64,000 nt of DNA from Halohasta salina (lineage in GTDB: Archaea > Halobacteriota > Halobacteria > Halobacteriales > Haloferacaceae), in NCBI RefSeq assembly GCF_024178165.1, contig NZ_JAMZIE010000002.1, positions 248,001-312,000 of the forward strand, written 5' to 3'. This document shows, piece after piece, positions 1 to 8,029 of this stretch; within the stretch, counting starts at the first letter, position 1, and every line of letters starts with the position of its first letter. Under the pieces are notes generated by a model. It worked only from the letters and a program-made list of their open reading frames with translations, made no database searches and was not told where the DNA came from. Made by a program: the position numbers and the translations under genes.

Positions 1-2
1 AA

Positions 3-752
3 CTCACTCGCCTGGGGATCAAACCCCACGACGACGAAGTGATCGAGAACTCGCTCGTCGAGGTCGACGAGACGATCCGGGTCGACACCCCACAGGGTCC
101 GGCCTTCTATCGGTACAACGGCGACGGCTACGGCGAGCGCAGCGAGGAAGCCGAGGGTGCGCCGTGGTCGGTCCAGACGAAAGGCAAGGGCCGGCTCTGG
201 CCCATCTTCACCGGCGAGCGCGGCGAGTACGAACTGCTGGCGGGCACCGACGAGGGACCGCTTGAGCCGCAGTCGCTGCTGGAGACGATGGCCGGCTTCG
301 CCAACAGCGGGCGGATGATCGCCGAACAGGTCTGGGATCGCCACATCGAAAACGACTACAACTGGGATATCGGCGAGGGCACCGGCGCGGCCACGCCGCT
401 GGCGTGGAGTATGGCCCAGTTCATCCGGCTGGCCCACGGGATCGACGCGGGCGAGCCCGTCGAACAGCCGACGGCGGTCGCCGACCGGTATCTCGGTCGT
501 GACCGCGGCGAGGAACCCACGCTCCGTGTCGAGACGCGGATCGTCGACGACACGCTCCGGGTGACCGGTGAGACCGACGCCGAGCTGGTCGCGGTCAAAC
601 TGACCGCCGACAGCGTGATCGCCGAGGTCGAAGACGGAACCTTCGAGCTGACGATCCCGATCGGTCACGGCGAGGTACCGGTGACGGTTGCGGCCGCCAC
701 CGATACCGACCTGCGGCAGGCAGCCACCGCCGTCGAGCGCTTTACGATCTGA
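3..752 (+). CDS. Glucan 1,4-alpha-glucosidase (GH15), C-terminal part, truncated by window edge
   Basis: Reading is open from the first bases, so the true start lies upstream. The visible 249 residues match the end of the (alpha/alpha)6 barrel of haloarchaeal glucoamylases. They show WPIFTGERGEYELLAG, a helix with MAGFANSGRMIAEQVWD, and the terminal barrel motif ATPLAWSMAQFIRLA. After about residue 165 a short beta-rich tail follows, ending ERFTI. GH15 enzymes release glucose from the non-reducing ends of alpha-glucans or trehalose-like sugars. Which substrate this one uses cannot be told without the N-terminal half. Family assignment is fairly safe; the exact specificity is inference. Confidence 0.8.
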   Translation, partial: LTRLGIKPHDDEVIENSLVEVDETIRVDTPQGPAFYRYNGDGYGERSEEAEGAPWSVQTKGKGRLWPIFTGERGEYELLAGTDEGPLEPQSLLETMAGFANSGRMIAEQVWDRHIENDYNWDIGEGTGAATPLAWSMAQFIRLAHGIDAGEPVEQPTAVADRYLGRDRGEEPTLRVETRIVDDTLRVTGETDAELVAVKLTADSVIAEVEDGTFELTIPIGHGEVPVTVAAATDTDLRQAATAVERFTI

Positions 753-796
753 GGCGACGCCGCGTTTCTTTTTATGCCCCCGTTCGTAGGATCTGT

Positions 797-1282
797 ATGT
801 CGACCTACAGACGCCGGACCAGAATCCGGGCACCCCTCGAAGCGGTCTGGGAATTCCATGCGACGACCGACGGACTGGAGGCGCTGACCCCCGGCTGGAT
901 GGGCCTCGACGTGGAGTCGGTCCGCGGGCCCGATGGCGAAGCCGACCCCGAGGAACTGCTCGCGGGCAGCGAGATCGAGATGCGGTCCAAACCGTTCGGC
1001 GTGCTGCCGGCAAGCCGGTGGCTCTCCCGGATCGTCGACCGGCGCGAAGAGCCGGGCTACTGTATGTTCCGCGACGACATGCTTGGCGGTCCCTTCGCGC
1101 TGTGGATCCACACCCACGAGTTCTACGGCGACGGCGACGAGACCGTCCTCGTCGACAGCGTCGAGTACGAACTCCCCGCACCGCTTGGCGGCCGGGTCGA
1201 CCCCGCGGCAGTCGTCGGCTTCGAACCCATGTTCCGGTATCGCCACCGCCGGACGAAGGAGTTGCTCGAAGGCGACCACTGA
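797..1282 (+). CDS. SRPBCC-fold (START-like) protein
   Basis: 161 residues. The opening pattern, a beta strand with TRIRAPLEAVWEFHATTDGLEALTP, is typical of SRPBCC/polyketide-cyclase-like ligand-binding proteins. The family places a long C-terminal helix over a hydrophobic cavity, and here the last 25 residues (FRYRHRRTKELLEG) form that helix. A TATA-like stretch at 769-776 lies about 25 nt before the ATG, so the message is probably leaderless. Proteins of this type are often annotated as cyclase/dehydrase or cell-division inhibitor SulA-like. The ligand is unknown. Confidence 0.75.
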   Translation: MSTYRRRTRIRAPLEAVWEFHATTDGLEALTPGWMGLDVESVRGPDGEADPEELLAGSEIEMRSKPFGVLPASRWLSRIVDRREEPGYCMFRDDMLGGPFALWIHTHEFYGDGDETVLVDSVEYELPAPLGGRVDPAAVVGFEPMFRYRHRRTKELLEGDH

Positions 1283-1344
1283 GCGACGGCGGCGGCCGGA
1301 GCGAACCCCAACCTGTTTTACGAACCGGCTGCCAACGGGTGCCT

Positions 1345-1485
1345 ATGGCAGACCACGCACACGAATCCGAGTCGGGGCGAGTCACCTCCCCGATGCAGTC
1401 GTTTACGACCGAGCAGGCGATGACCGGCGGCGCGGTGTTGCTCGTCGGCCTGCTGATCGCCTTCGGGCTCCCACTGCTGCTGTAG
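1345..1485 (+). CDS. Small single-span membrane protein, haloarchaeal
   Basis: 46 residues: a polar N-terminus (MADHAHESESGRVTSPMQSF) followed by one hydrophobic helix (GGAVLLVGLLIAFGLPLLL) running to the C-terminus. A TATA-like element (tgttttacg, around 1313-1320) sits about 28 nt before the ATG, supporting a real leaderless gene. The composition matches short tail-anchored membrane peptides that are common and conserved in Halobacteria (DUF7550-like, by recollection only). Function unknown. Confidence 0.65.
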   Translation: MADHAHESESGRVTSPMQSFTTEQAMTGGAVLLVGLLIAFGLPLLL

Positions 1486-1543
1486 CGTTCGACGGAGCCG
1501 CGGTCGGGGCGAGGCTGTTGTCCGCGGTGTGCCCGCCGCGTGC

Positions 1544-2056
1544 CTAATTCAGGACCCAAAACCGGTAGTTGAGGAACGCGGCGAACGAGACCCACAGGAG
1601 GTACGGCACGAGCAGGACGGCCGCCCGACGATCGACGCGGCCGAACGTCCACATCGTGACGACGATAAGCAGCCAGAGGACGCCGATCGTCGCCAGCCCC
1701 CAGCCGATCGCCTGCAGCCCGAAGAAGACCGCCGACCAGCCCAGATTGAACGCGAAGTGGACCGCGAAGACGCCGCCCGCGAGCCGGACTCCGCGGGGTG
1801 AGACGTCGACGCGTCGCCAGACGAGCCACACAGCCGTCCCGATGAGCACGAACAGGGCGGTCCAGACGGGGCCGAACACCCAACTCGGCGGCGCAAGCGC
1901 CGGTCGCTGAAGCGTCTCGTACCACATGTCGAGGCCTTGGGCGGTGAAGACGGCCCCGGAGGCGCCGACGATCTCAACGGCCAGAATAGCGACCGCGAGC
2001 GCGAGTATCGGGCGATCGTGTGGCAGGCGGCCGAACCGAGCGCGGAGGGATGCCAT
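1544..2056 (-). CDS. tspO: TspO/MBR family tryptophan-rich sensory protein
   Basis: 170 residues with five hydrophobic segments. It carries the family signature WYETLQRPALAPPSWVFGPV followed by WT, and a C-terminal LNYRFWVLN that matches the TspO ending. TspO proteins are membrane proteins that bind tetrapyrroles or cholesterol-like ligands and are implicated in stress or photosynthesis-related regulation in bacteria. The ATG at 2056 (MASLRARF) was chosen. An upstream in-frame TTG at 2083 would add nine polar residues and is less likely. No partner gene lies nearby. Confidence 0.9.
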   Translation of the reverse strand: MASLRARFGRLPHDRPILALAVAILAVEIVGASGAVFTAQGLDMWYETLQRPALAPPSWVFGPVWTALFVLIGTAVWLVWRRVDVSPRGVRLAGGVFAVHFAFNLGWSAVFFGLQAIGWGLATIGVLWLLIVVTMWTFGRVDRRAAVLLVPYLLWVSFAAFLNYRFWVLN

Positions 2057-2418
2057 GCGGTCCGATTCGACCGGTCGACACAAAACAGGTATGTCAGGAG
2101 TCGAGTGTGGCCGACGAACACCGGCCGTTGCTTCTCAACACGGCGTTCGTCTCCGGTCGTCTCGGGAATCGAACAGTCACGACCCCCGTCGCGTCCATCG
2201 GTTTATCGGCTCGCCCGACGAACATGTGACTGAGTGCCACAGGCACGTGATTCCACATGAACGACGCCGACAACTACTACCGAGAGCTGATCGAGGACCG
2301 ATGAACCGGCTGGCAGCCGTCCGCCGCCGACTCGGTCGACCGCGCGGCCGCAGCCATCGGCGAACCGCTGTCGCCGCCCGACGCCGACTACGTCTGACAT
2401 TTCGCACCGACAGTCGGC
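2057..2418. other. Intergenic stretch holding a broken mini-ORF
   Basis: About 360 bp between tspO and the paralogous membrane-protein pair. The only structure I see is a short reading frame on the plus strand starting ATG at 2257. It is interrupted by an in-frame TGA at 2302-2304 and then stays open to TGA at 2395-2397, with haloarchaeal-looking acidic coding on both sides. No tRNA or convincing promoter pair is visible. Confidence 0.5.
2257..2397 (+). pseudogene. Possible small gene split by an in-frame TGA
   Basis: From ATG 2257 the frame reads MNDADNYYRELIEDR, stop at 2302-2304, then continues in the same frame as TGWQPSAADSVDRAAAAIGE and a further ten residues ending DADYV before a second TGA. 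Both halves have acidic, helix-prone composition with no frame change, as expected if one 46-codon gene acquired a nonsense mutation. Halobacteria are not known to use selenocysteine, so recoding is unlikely. It could equally be a 15-codon peptide with chance open sequence behind it. Confidence 0.3.
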
Positions 2419-3276
2419 TCAGGAGAACAGTTCTTGTCGGAAGTTGTCGACCGGAGAGGGCTCGTCGTGATCGCCCTCTAGCCGCGGGAGCTGGCGATCG
2501 AGTGCGTCGACGACCGCCTCCAGATCGTCGACGCTTTCGCGGTCGTAGGCGACCGTGCCGAACGGCCAGACGTTCCCGTACAAAATCAGGTCGTCATCGG
2601 TGAGTTGGTAGCCGTCAAAGTCGTCCCACGGGAGGTGGCCGAACGTCGTGACCAGCCCCGCGTCGATGATCTCGTACTGCCGGCGGCGGAGCCGGCTGAG
2701 ATCCTGCACGAACTGGAGCCCGCCGATCGCAACCCACAACAGCGCCATCCCGGGGCGTCCATCGAGTGCGTTCCGGATCACGAACCCGGCTGCGACGACC
2801 GCGGTGGCCGCTTGGAGGAGCCGAACCCGTCCCCGCTCGGGGCGTCGTTTGGCGTGCCACGTGAGCCGGCTGTCGGTCTCGGCCCGGCTCCGGTCGACGA
2901 TCGCACGGTCGGCGACGTAGCCGACGAGAAACGCTGCAGCCAGTCCGAGGACGAACCCGACACCGAACGGGAGCGCAGCCACGAAGCCCTCGGTCGGCGT
3001 GGCCACGAAGCCGACGAGCGGCACGATGCCGGCGACGGCGAGAAGCCCGGCGAACTCGATGCCCTTGCGGAACCGCCGGGCCGGATCGTCGACCCGTCGG
3101 AGGCCGCGTTTGGCACCGACAGTCCCGAGGGCGAACACGCTGACAGCGAGGGCCGTGTCGACGACGGTTATCGAGCCATCGAACGGGCCGCCGATCGCGT
3201 ACCCCAGCGGCGGCACGACGACGCTGACGGCCACCACGCCGAACAGCATCGCAAGCCGGTCACGAAGGTGTCGCAT
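2419..3276 (-). CDS. Multi-span membrane protein with C-terminal PH-like domain, tandem paralogue B
   Basis: 285 residues. The N-terminal half has about four to five hydrophobic segments (residues about 8-30, 38-55, 75-95, 100-125), followed by a cytoplasmic loop rich in Arg. Another hydrophobic pair lies near 155-185. The C-terminal ~80 residues (EIIDAGLVTTFGHLPWDDFD then YDRESVDDLEAVVDALDRQL) resemble a membrane-associated PH-like or DUF5673-type domain. The gene immediately upstream on the same strand (3361-4218) has identical length and the same layout, so the two arose by tandem duplication. Function not recognised. Confidence 0.7.
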   Translation of the reverse strand: MRHLRDRLAMLFGVVAVSVVVPPLGYAIGGPFDGSITVVDTALAVSVFALGTVGAKRGLRRVDDPARRFRKGIEFAGLLAVAGIVPLVGFVATPTEGFVAALPFGVGFVLGLAAAFLVGYVADRAIVDRSRAETDSRLTWHAKRRPERGRVRLLQAATAVVAAGFVIRNALDGRPGMALLWVAIGGLQFVQDLSRLRRRQYEIIDAGLVTTFGHLPWDDFDGYQLTDDDLILYGNVWPFGTVAYDRESVDDLEAVVDALDRQLPRLEGDHDEPSPVDNFRQELFS

Positions 3277-3360
3277 GCGCCACCGTTCATCAGTCGATCA
3301 CAAATAACTGTTCGAATGACACGATGGGTTCGGTGGGTGGGGTCGGCAACGCACCCACAG

Positions 3361-4218
3361 TTACGACGACAACAGGTCCCGAAACCCGTCGACGACCGAG
3401 GGATCCTGTTGTACACCGTCCTGTCGTGGGAGATATCGATCCAACGCCTCGACGACGGCCTCCAGATCGTCGACGCTGGCTCGGTCGTAGGCGATCGTGC
3501 CGAACGGCCAGACCGAGCCGTACAACAGCAGCGCGTCGTCGGTGCATTCGTAGCCGTCGAACGTCGACCACGGGAGGAACCCGAAGGCCGTGATCAACCC
3601 GTCGTCGACGAGTTCGTAGCGGCGGTGGCGCTGGCTCGCCACGAGATGCCCGAACAGCAACAGGCCGACCAGTGCCCAAAACGCCGCCAGTAGCCGCCCG
3701 CCGGCCGTGCCGACGAGGATGGCGACGACGAACGCCGCGGTCGCGCCGGCAACCCGCATCGCCCGGACCCACGTAGCTTCGGGTCGTTTCGTCGCCCGCC
3801 AGACGAGTCGGTGGTCGGTCGCGGCCCGCGAACGCTCAACGACGGTCCGGTCGGCGACGTAGCCGACGAGAAACGCCGCCAGAAAGCCGGCGACCCCACC
3901 GACGCCGAACGGGACCGCAGCGAGGAGCCCGGCGATGAGACTCACCGGAAACGCCGCGATCATCGTCGCTCCCGCAAGGCCCAACAGCCCGCCGAGTTCG
4001 GTGCCGTTGCGGAACCGCTCGGCGGGGTCGGCCAGCCGCGGGATGCCGACGGCAGCCCCGCCGGCACCGACGGCGAACAGCCCCACGACGACGCCGGCGT
4101 CGACGGCGGTCAGCCCGCCGTCGAACGGGCCGCCGATGAGATATGCCACCGGCGGCGCGGCTGTACAGGCGGTCCACACCCCCAGCAGTGCCCCGAGGCG
4201 ACCGACGAGGGAACGCAT
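3361..4218 (-). CDS. Multi-span membrane protein with C-terminal PH-like domain, tandem paralogue A
   Basis: 285 residues, collinear with the downstream gene. Shared landmarks are PPVAYLIGGPFDGGLTAVDA near the N-terminus, the AAFLVGYVADRTVVERSRA segment in the middle, and a C-terminal domain with LLLYGSVWPFGTIAYDRASV and a final helix EAVVEALDRYLPR. Identity to its neighbour looks highest in these blocks and low in the loops, pointing to an old duplication. The 84-bp gap suggests co-transcription or separate promoters; the sequence does not decide this. Function unknown. Confidence 0.7.
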   Translation of the reverse strand: MRSLVGRLGALLGVWTACTAAPPVAYLIGGPFDGGLTAVDAGVVVGLFAVGAGGAAVGIPRLADPAERFRNGTELGGLLGLAGATMIAAFPVSLIAGLLAAVPFGVGGVAGFLAAFLVGYVADRTVVERSRAATDHRLVWRATKRPEATWVRAMRVAGATAAFVVAILVGTAGGRLLAAFWALVGLLLFGHLVASQRHRRYELVDDGLITAFGFLPWSTFDGYECTDDALLLYGSVWPFGTIAYDRASVDDLEAVVEALDRYLPRQDGVQQDPSVVDGFRDLLSS

Positions 4219-4263
4219 AGCCGAACGTTCACTGCGAAGAAGAAAGTAGTTCCGGACGACAGG

Positions 4264-5103
4264 TCAGTCGACGCGTTCGATCCGCTCGCTCGGTTCCGAA
4301 TCGAGGTCGACCGCGCCGTCGCCGGCGACTTGCCAGACGGTATCGAGGAGGTTCGTCTTGTAGCTCGCCGGGCCTTTGTGATCGAGGGCGGCGGCTCGCT
4401 CGCCGATCAGCCCGAATGTGAGGGTGGCGTGAAGCGCCGCCGTCAGCGGGTCCTCGACGCCCCCGCAGAACGTCGCCACGGTGCTGCCGAGCAGACAGCC
4501 CGTGCCGACGACCTCGCCCATCATCTCGTGGCCCGCCTCGACGCGGTAGGCCGCCTCGGCGTTGGCGACGACGTCGACCGAACCGGAGGCGACGACGACG
4601 GTGTCGGTCGACGCCGCCAGCGCTCGGGCGGTCGCCTCGATCTCCTCGTACTCGCCGACTGACTCGACGCCCTTGACCTCGGCCTCCGCGCCCGCCAGCG
4701 CGGTGATCTCGCCGTAGTTGCCCTTGATCGCCGCGAGATCAGCCTTGTCGACCAACTGCTCGACGAGGTCGTTACGCGTGGGCGTCGACCCCATCCCGAC
4801 CGGATCGAGGACGACCGGAATCCCGCGCTCGCTGGCCGCGCGGCCGGTCTCGACGAGCGCCTCGTTGATCGAGGCGTTTACTTGGCCGGTGTTGAGCAGG
4901 ACCGCATCGGCGGCCTGCGCCATCTCCGGACCATCGTTCGGCCCGTCGGCCATCACCGGCAGCGCCCCCCAATTGAGGGTGCTGTCGGCCAGCGCACTGA
5001 TCGTCACGCGGTTGGTGAGATGCTGGACCAGCGGCTCGGCCGCGCCGACGGCGGCGATCGAGTCGGTCAGTGCGGCCGCCGAGCAGTCGGGGGCGTCAGT
5101 CAT
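4264..5103 (-). CDS. thiM: Hydroxyethylthiazole kinase
   Basis: 279 residues. ThiM phosphorylates 4-methyl-5-(2-hydroxyethyl)thiazole for thiamine salvage. Visible hallmarks are QHLTNRVTISALADSTLNWG near the N-terminus, VVLDPVGMGSTPTRND (substrate and ribokinase-like fold), AIKGNYGEI, and GEVVGTGCLLGS with the conserved active-site Cys. The start at 5103 overlaps the 3' end of thiE by 8 nt, so the two are co-transcribed and probably translationally coupled. The acidic C-terminus (DSEPSERIERVD) fits a halophile. Length is normal for the family. Confidence 0.95.
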   Translation of the reverse strand: MTDAPDCSAAALTDSIAAVGAAEPLVQHLTNRVTISALADSTLNWGALPVMADGPNDGPEMAQAADAVLLNTGQVNASINEALVETGRAASERGIPVVLDPVGMGSTPTRNDLVEQLVDKADLAAIKGNYGEITALAGAEAEVKGVESVGEYEEIEATARALAASTDTVVVASGSVDVVANAEAAYRVEAGHEMMGEVVGTGCLLGSTVATFCGGVEDPLTAALHATLTFGLIGERAAALDHKGPASYKTNLLDTVWQVAGDGAVDLDSEPSERIERVD

Positions 5104-5788
5104 CGCTGGCGTCGACGGGTTCGGCCGTCGCCTCCTCGCCGTCGCTGCCCGTCGCGCCGTCGACGGCCGCCCGGAGATCGGCCGTGGCGGCTGCCGGGTC
5201 GTCGGCTGCGGTGATCGCGCTGATGGCCGCCACGGCGTCTGCCCCTGCCTCGATGGCTGCCGCGGCGTTTTCGGGGGTGACCCCGCCGATGGCGACGACC
5301 GGAATCTTGACCGCATCGGCGATGTTCGCGAGGGTGTCGAGCCCGAGCGCGTCGTCGACCGATTCGGCGTCGGCCTTCGAGTCGGTGCCGAACACCGCCC
5401 CGACCCCGAGGTAGTCCGCGCCAGTGATCGCCGCGAGTCGGGCCTCCGAGACCGTCGCGACCGACGCGCCGATGGTCGCCTCCGGACCGAGGATCTCGCG
5501 GGCCGCCGAGACGGGGAGGTCCGACTGGCCGAGGTGGACGCCATCGGCCCCGACTGCGTGGGCGAGGTCGACCCGGTCGTTGACGATGAGGTCGACGCCC
5601 GCGTCGGTGGTCAGGTCGCGGATTTCACGGCCCAGCTCGTAGCGTGTCTGGAGGTCGGTCCCCTTCTCGCGGAGTTGGACGGCGTCGACGCCGCCGTCGA
5701 TGGCTGCCTCGACGATCTCGGTCGTCGACCGGCCCTTCGAGAGCGACGCCTGCGTGACGAGGTAGGTATGCCACTGGTCGGGATCCAT
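5096..5788 (-). CDS. thiE: Thiamine-phosphate synthase
   Basis: 230 residues. ThiE joins hydroxymethylpyrimidine pyrophosphate and thiazole phosphate to give thiamine phosphate. The TIM-barrel motifs are clear: AVQLREKG, then VNDRVDLAHAVGADGVHLGQ, YLGVGAVFGTDSK, and PVVAIGGVTPENAAAAIEAG with the phosphate-binding glycine loop. ATG 5788 (MDPDQWHTYLVTQ) is the family-like start. The frame stays open upstream but that segment is not conserved in type. The last 20 residues are an acidic extension. First gene of the thiE-thiM pair. Confidence 0.95.
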   Translation of the reverse strand: MDPDQWHTYLVTQASLSKGRSTTEIVEAAIDGGVDAVQLREKGTDLQTRYELGREIRDLTTDAGVDLIVNDRVDLAHAVGADGVHLGQSDLPVSAAREILGPEATIGASVATVSEARLAAITGADYLGVGAVFGTDSKADAESVDDALGLDTLANIADAVKIPVVAIGGVTPENAAAAIEAGADAVAAISAITAADDPAAATADLRAAVDGATGSDGEEATAEPVDASDD

Positions 5789-5892
5789 GACTGGTCGTTC
5801 AGCGTGGTGACTCAAGCGGGTTACGGTATCGTGTAGCACCACCCCAGCGGCAAAACCAACAGACGCAAGCACCGGGAGTCGAAGGCCCGTGT

Positions 5893-7311
5893 ATGGATCG
5901 GCTCCGCCGGCTGCTGGCGTTCGTTGCCGCCCTACTGGAGCGGGCCGGCATCATCGAACGTGGCCGGCTCCGCTCGACCGTCGACCTCGCGTGGCCCCGC
6001 GTGGTCACCGGCTTTGCGATCATGTCGAAACAGACCGCCGACCTCGCGATGGTCGGGATGGTGCTGGGTGCGCCCGCGGTCGCCGGGCTGGCCTTCGCCG
6101 GGGCCTACTGGACGCTCGGCAAGTTCGTCGCCATCGGCCTCGCAGGGGGGACGGTCAGCCTCGTCTCCCAGAACTACGGCGGCGACGAGGCCGGCCGAGC
6201 GGCGCTGGTGGTCAAACAGAGCGTCTGGATCGCCCTCCTCTTGGCGGTGCCGGTCGTCGGGGGGTACGTCGCCTTCGCCGGCCCGCTGATCGGCCTGCTG
6301 AGCGACAACGCCGCGGCCGTCGGCTACGGCACGACCTACCTCGCGGTCGTCGCCCCCGGCCTCGGCTTCGAGTTCCTCAACATGATCGCCAGCCGGACCT
6401 ACGCCGGGGTCAGCGACACCGTCACGCCGATGGTGGTCCGGGCCGGCGGCGCGGTCGCCAACGTCCTCCTCAGCGGCAGCCTGATCTTCGGCTTCGGGAT
6501 GGGCGTGACCGGCGCGGCCATCGGGACGGCAGTGTCGACCGGGCTCGTCACGCTGGTTTTTACGTGGGGGATGTTCGGCCGCGAGTACTTCGGCCGCGGG
6601 GCGAGTCCGGTGGCCCTGTCGGTCGACGGCCCGCAGGTCGACCGCGAACTCGCCGGCCAGTTGGTCCGGGTGTCGACCCCGCTGGTGGCCCGCCGGCTCG
6701 CACAGGGGTTGGTCGTCTTTCCCCTCCTCGGTATTGCCGACCGCTTCGGGCCGGAAGCTGTCGCGGCCCTCGAGGTCGGTCGCCGCGTGCGAAACCTCGC
6801 CAACAGCGTGACGTGGGGGTTTTCGATCGCCGCGAGCACGCTCGTCGGCCAGCGACTCGGCCGCGGCGAGGAACGCGACGCCGGAGCCTTCGGCAGTGAG
6901 ATCATTCGGCTGTCGCTGGTCGTCTACCTCGTTGTCGCCGCCGTCGTCGCCGCCTTCGCCGGGCCGATCGCGGGCGTGTTCGTCGACGATCCCGCCGCGG
7001 TCGGCCTGACGACCGAGTTCGTGATCGTGGCGGCGGTGAGCGTGATCCCGTTGGGCGTCGGCGGCTCGGTAACGGGTGTGCTCAGAGGGGCCGGCGACAC
7101 CCGCGTTCCGTTCTACGCCTCGCTGATCGGTCTCTATCTGTGTGCGCTGCCGACGGCCTATCTGGGCCTCGTAACCCCGCTCGGCGTGACCGCGCTCTAT
7201 CTCGCACTCGTCGTTGAGACGACCGTGCCGGCGGCGATCATGCTCCGGCGGTTCCGCACCGACCGCTGGAAGGCGGTCAGTCGGGCCTACCGTCCCTCGG
7301 CCGATGACTGA
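5893..7311 (+). CDS. MATE family efflux transporter
   Basis: 472 residues with about twelve hydrophobic segments in two related halves. MATE proteins export cationic drugs or metabolites using H+ or Na+ gradients. N-half landmarks are AIMSKQTADLAMVGMVLGAP and SLVSQNYGGDEAG. The C-half repeats the layout with STLVGQRLGRGEERDAG and GVLRGAGDTRVPFYASL. This Q-N-Y/Q-R-L duplication is the classic MATE two-domain signature. The start follows directly after an AT-poor gap and faces away from thiE. The transported compound is not predictable. Confidence 0.9.
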   Translation: MDRLRRLLAFVAALLERAGIIERGRLRSTVDLAWPRVVTGFAIMSKQTADLAMVGMVLGAPAVAGLAFAGAYWTLGKFVAIGLAGGTVSLVSQNYGGDEAGRAALVVKQSVWIALLLAVPVVGGYVAFAGPLIGLLSDNAAAVGYGTTYLAVVAPGLGFEFLNMIASRTYAGVSDTVTPMVVRAGGAVANVLLSGSLIFGFGMGVTGAAIGTAVSTGLVTLVFTWGMFGREYFGRGASPVALSVDGPQVDRELAGQLVRVSTPLVARRLAQGLVVFPLLGIADRFGPEAVAALEVGRRVRNLANSVTWGFSIAASTLVGQRLGRGEERDAGAFGSEIIRLSLVVYLVVAAVVAAFAGPIAGVFVDDPAAVGLTTEFVIVAAVSVIPLGVGGSVTGVLRGAGDTRVPFYASLIGLYLCALPTAYLGLVTPLGVTALYLALVVETTVPAAIMLRRFRTDRWKAVSRAYRPSADD

Positions 7312-7321
7312 GTCGACCCCG

Positions 7322-7960
7322 CTACCGGAGTTCGGCGGCGAACCAGTCGGCAGCCACGTCAGCGACTTCCGCTAGTTCACCCTCTCCCGAAAAGAGGTGA
7401 CCGGCTCCCGCAACGACGTGAAGCTCCGTCTCGCAGGCTAACTGCGCGTCGGCCTCGCGGTTCAGATCGAGGACTTGGGTGTCGTCGCCACCGACGATCA
7501 GGAGCGTCGGGCTCTCGACGTCCGCGAACACGTCACTGGCCATGTCGACCCGACCGCCGCGGGAGACGACAGCATCGATGTCCTCCATGCGGGCGGCTGC
7601 CTGAAGGGCTGCGGCCGCGCCGGTGCTGGAGCCGAACAGCCCGACGGCTGACCCGGTGGCCGCCTCCCGTGCATCGAGCCAGTCGACCGCGCCGACCAGC
7701 CGGTCGGTCAGCAGCGGGATGTCGAATCGGTTGGCTCGGACTCGATCCTCTGCCTCGGTCAGAAGGTCGAACAGCAGCGTCCCGAGGCCGCGGCTGCGGA
7801 TCACTTCAGCGACGTAGTTGTTCCGCGGGCTATGGCGGCTTGATCCGCTGCCGTGGGCGAAGACAACGATACCTGGCGCGTCGTCGGGCACGGCGAGCTT
7901 ACCGTCGAGGGTCACGTCGTCGAGTTCGATCTCGACACGGGATTCGGTGTGCTGTGCCAT
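7322..7960 (-). CDS. Alpha/beta hydrolase of the dienelactone-hydrolase-like type
   Basis: 212 residues. The fold is shown by the oxyanion strand VVFAHGSGSSRHSPRNNYVA, the nucleophile elbow GLFGSSTGAAAAL (Ser in GSSTG), the acid region LLIVGGDDTQVL and the final His in VAGAGHLF. In other haloarchaea related domains are fused to or placed beside phosphoribosyltransferases; none is present here. The substrate is unknown. Overlap of stops with the MATE gene does not occur; the two are convergent with a 10-bp gap. Confidence 0.85.
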   Translation of the reverse strand: MAQHTESRVEIELDDVTLDGKLAVPDDAPGIVVFAHGSGSSRHSPRNNYVAEVIRSRGLGTLLFDLLTEAEDRVRANRFDIPLLTDRLVGAVDWLDAREAATGSAVGLFGSSTGAAAALQAAARMEDIDAVVSRGGRVDMASDVFADVESPTLLIVGGDDTQVLDLNREADAQLACETELHVVAGAGHLFSGEGELAEVADVAADWFAAELR

Positions 7961-8029
7961 GCTGTGACTAGGTAATCGAGTGGCATTACCGTAGGGATCG
8001 GTCGACTCGCTGGAAGAACCGGTCCGGTA

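Noticed and set aside
2302-2304. Selenocysteine recoding of the in-frame TGA
   Set aside because: Halobacteria are not known to have selenocysteine machinery, and no downstream SECIS-like hairpin was recognised.
4264-5544. thiM frame extended into thiE
   Set aside because: The extra N-terminal part is Arg/Ser-rich shadow of thiE; the family start is ATG 5103.
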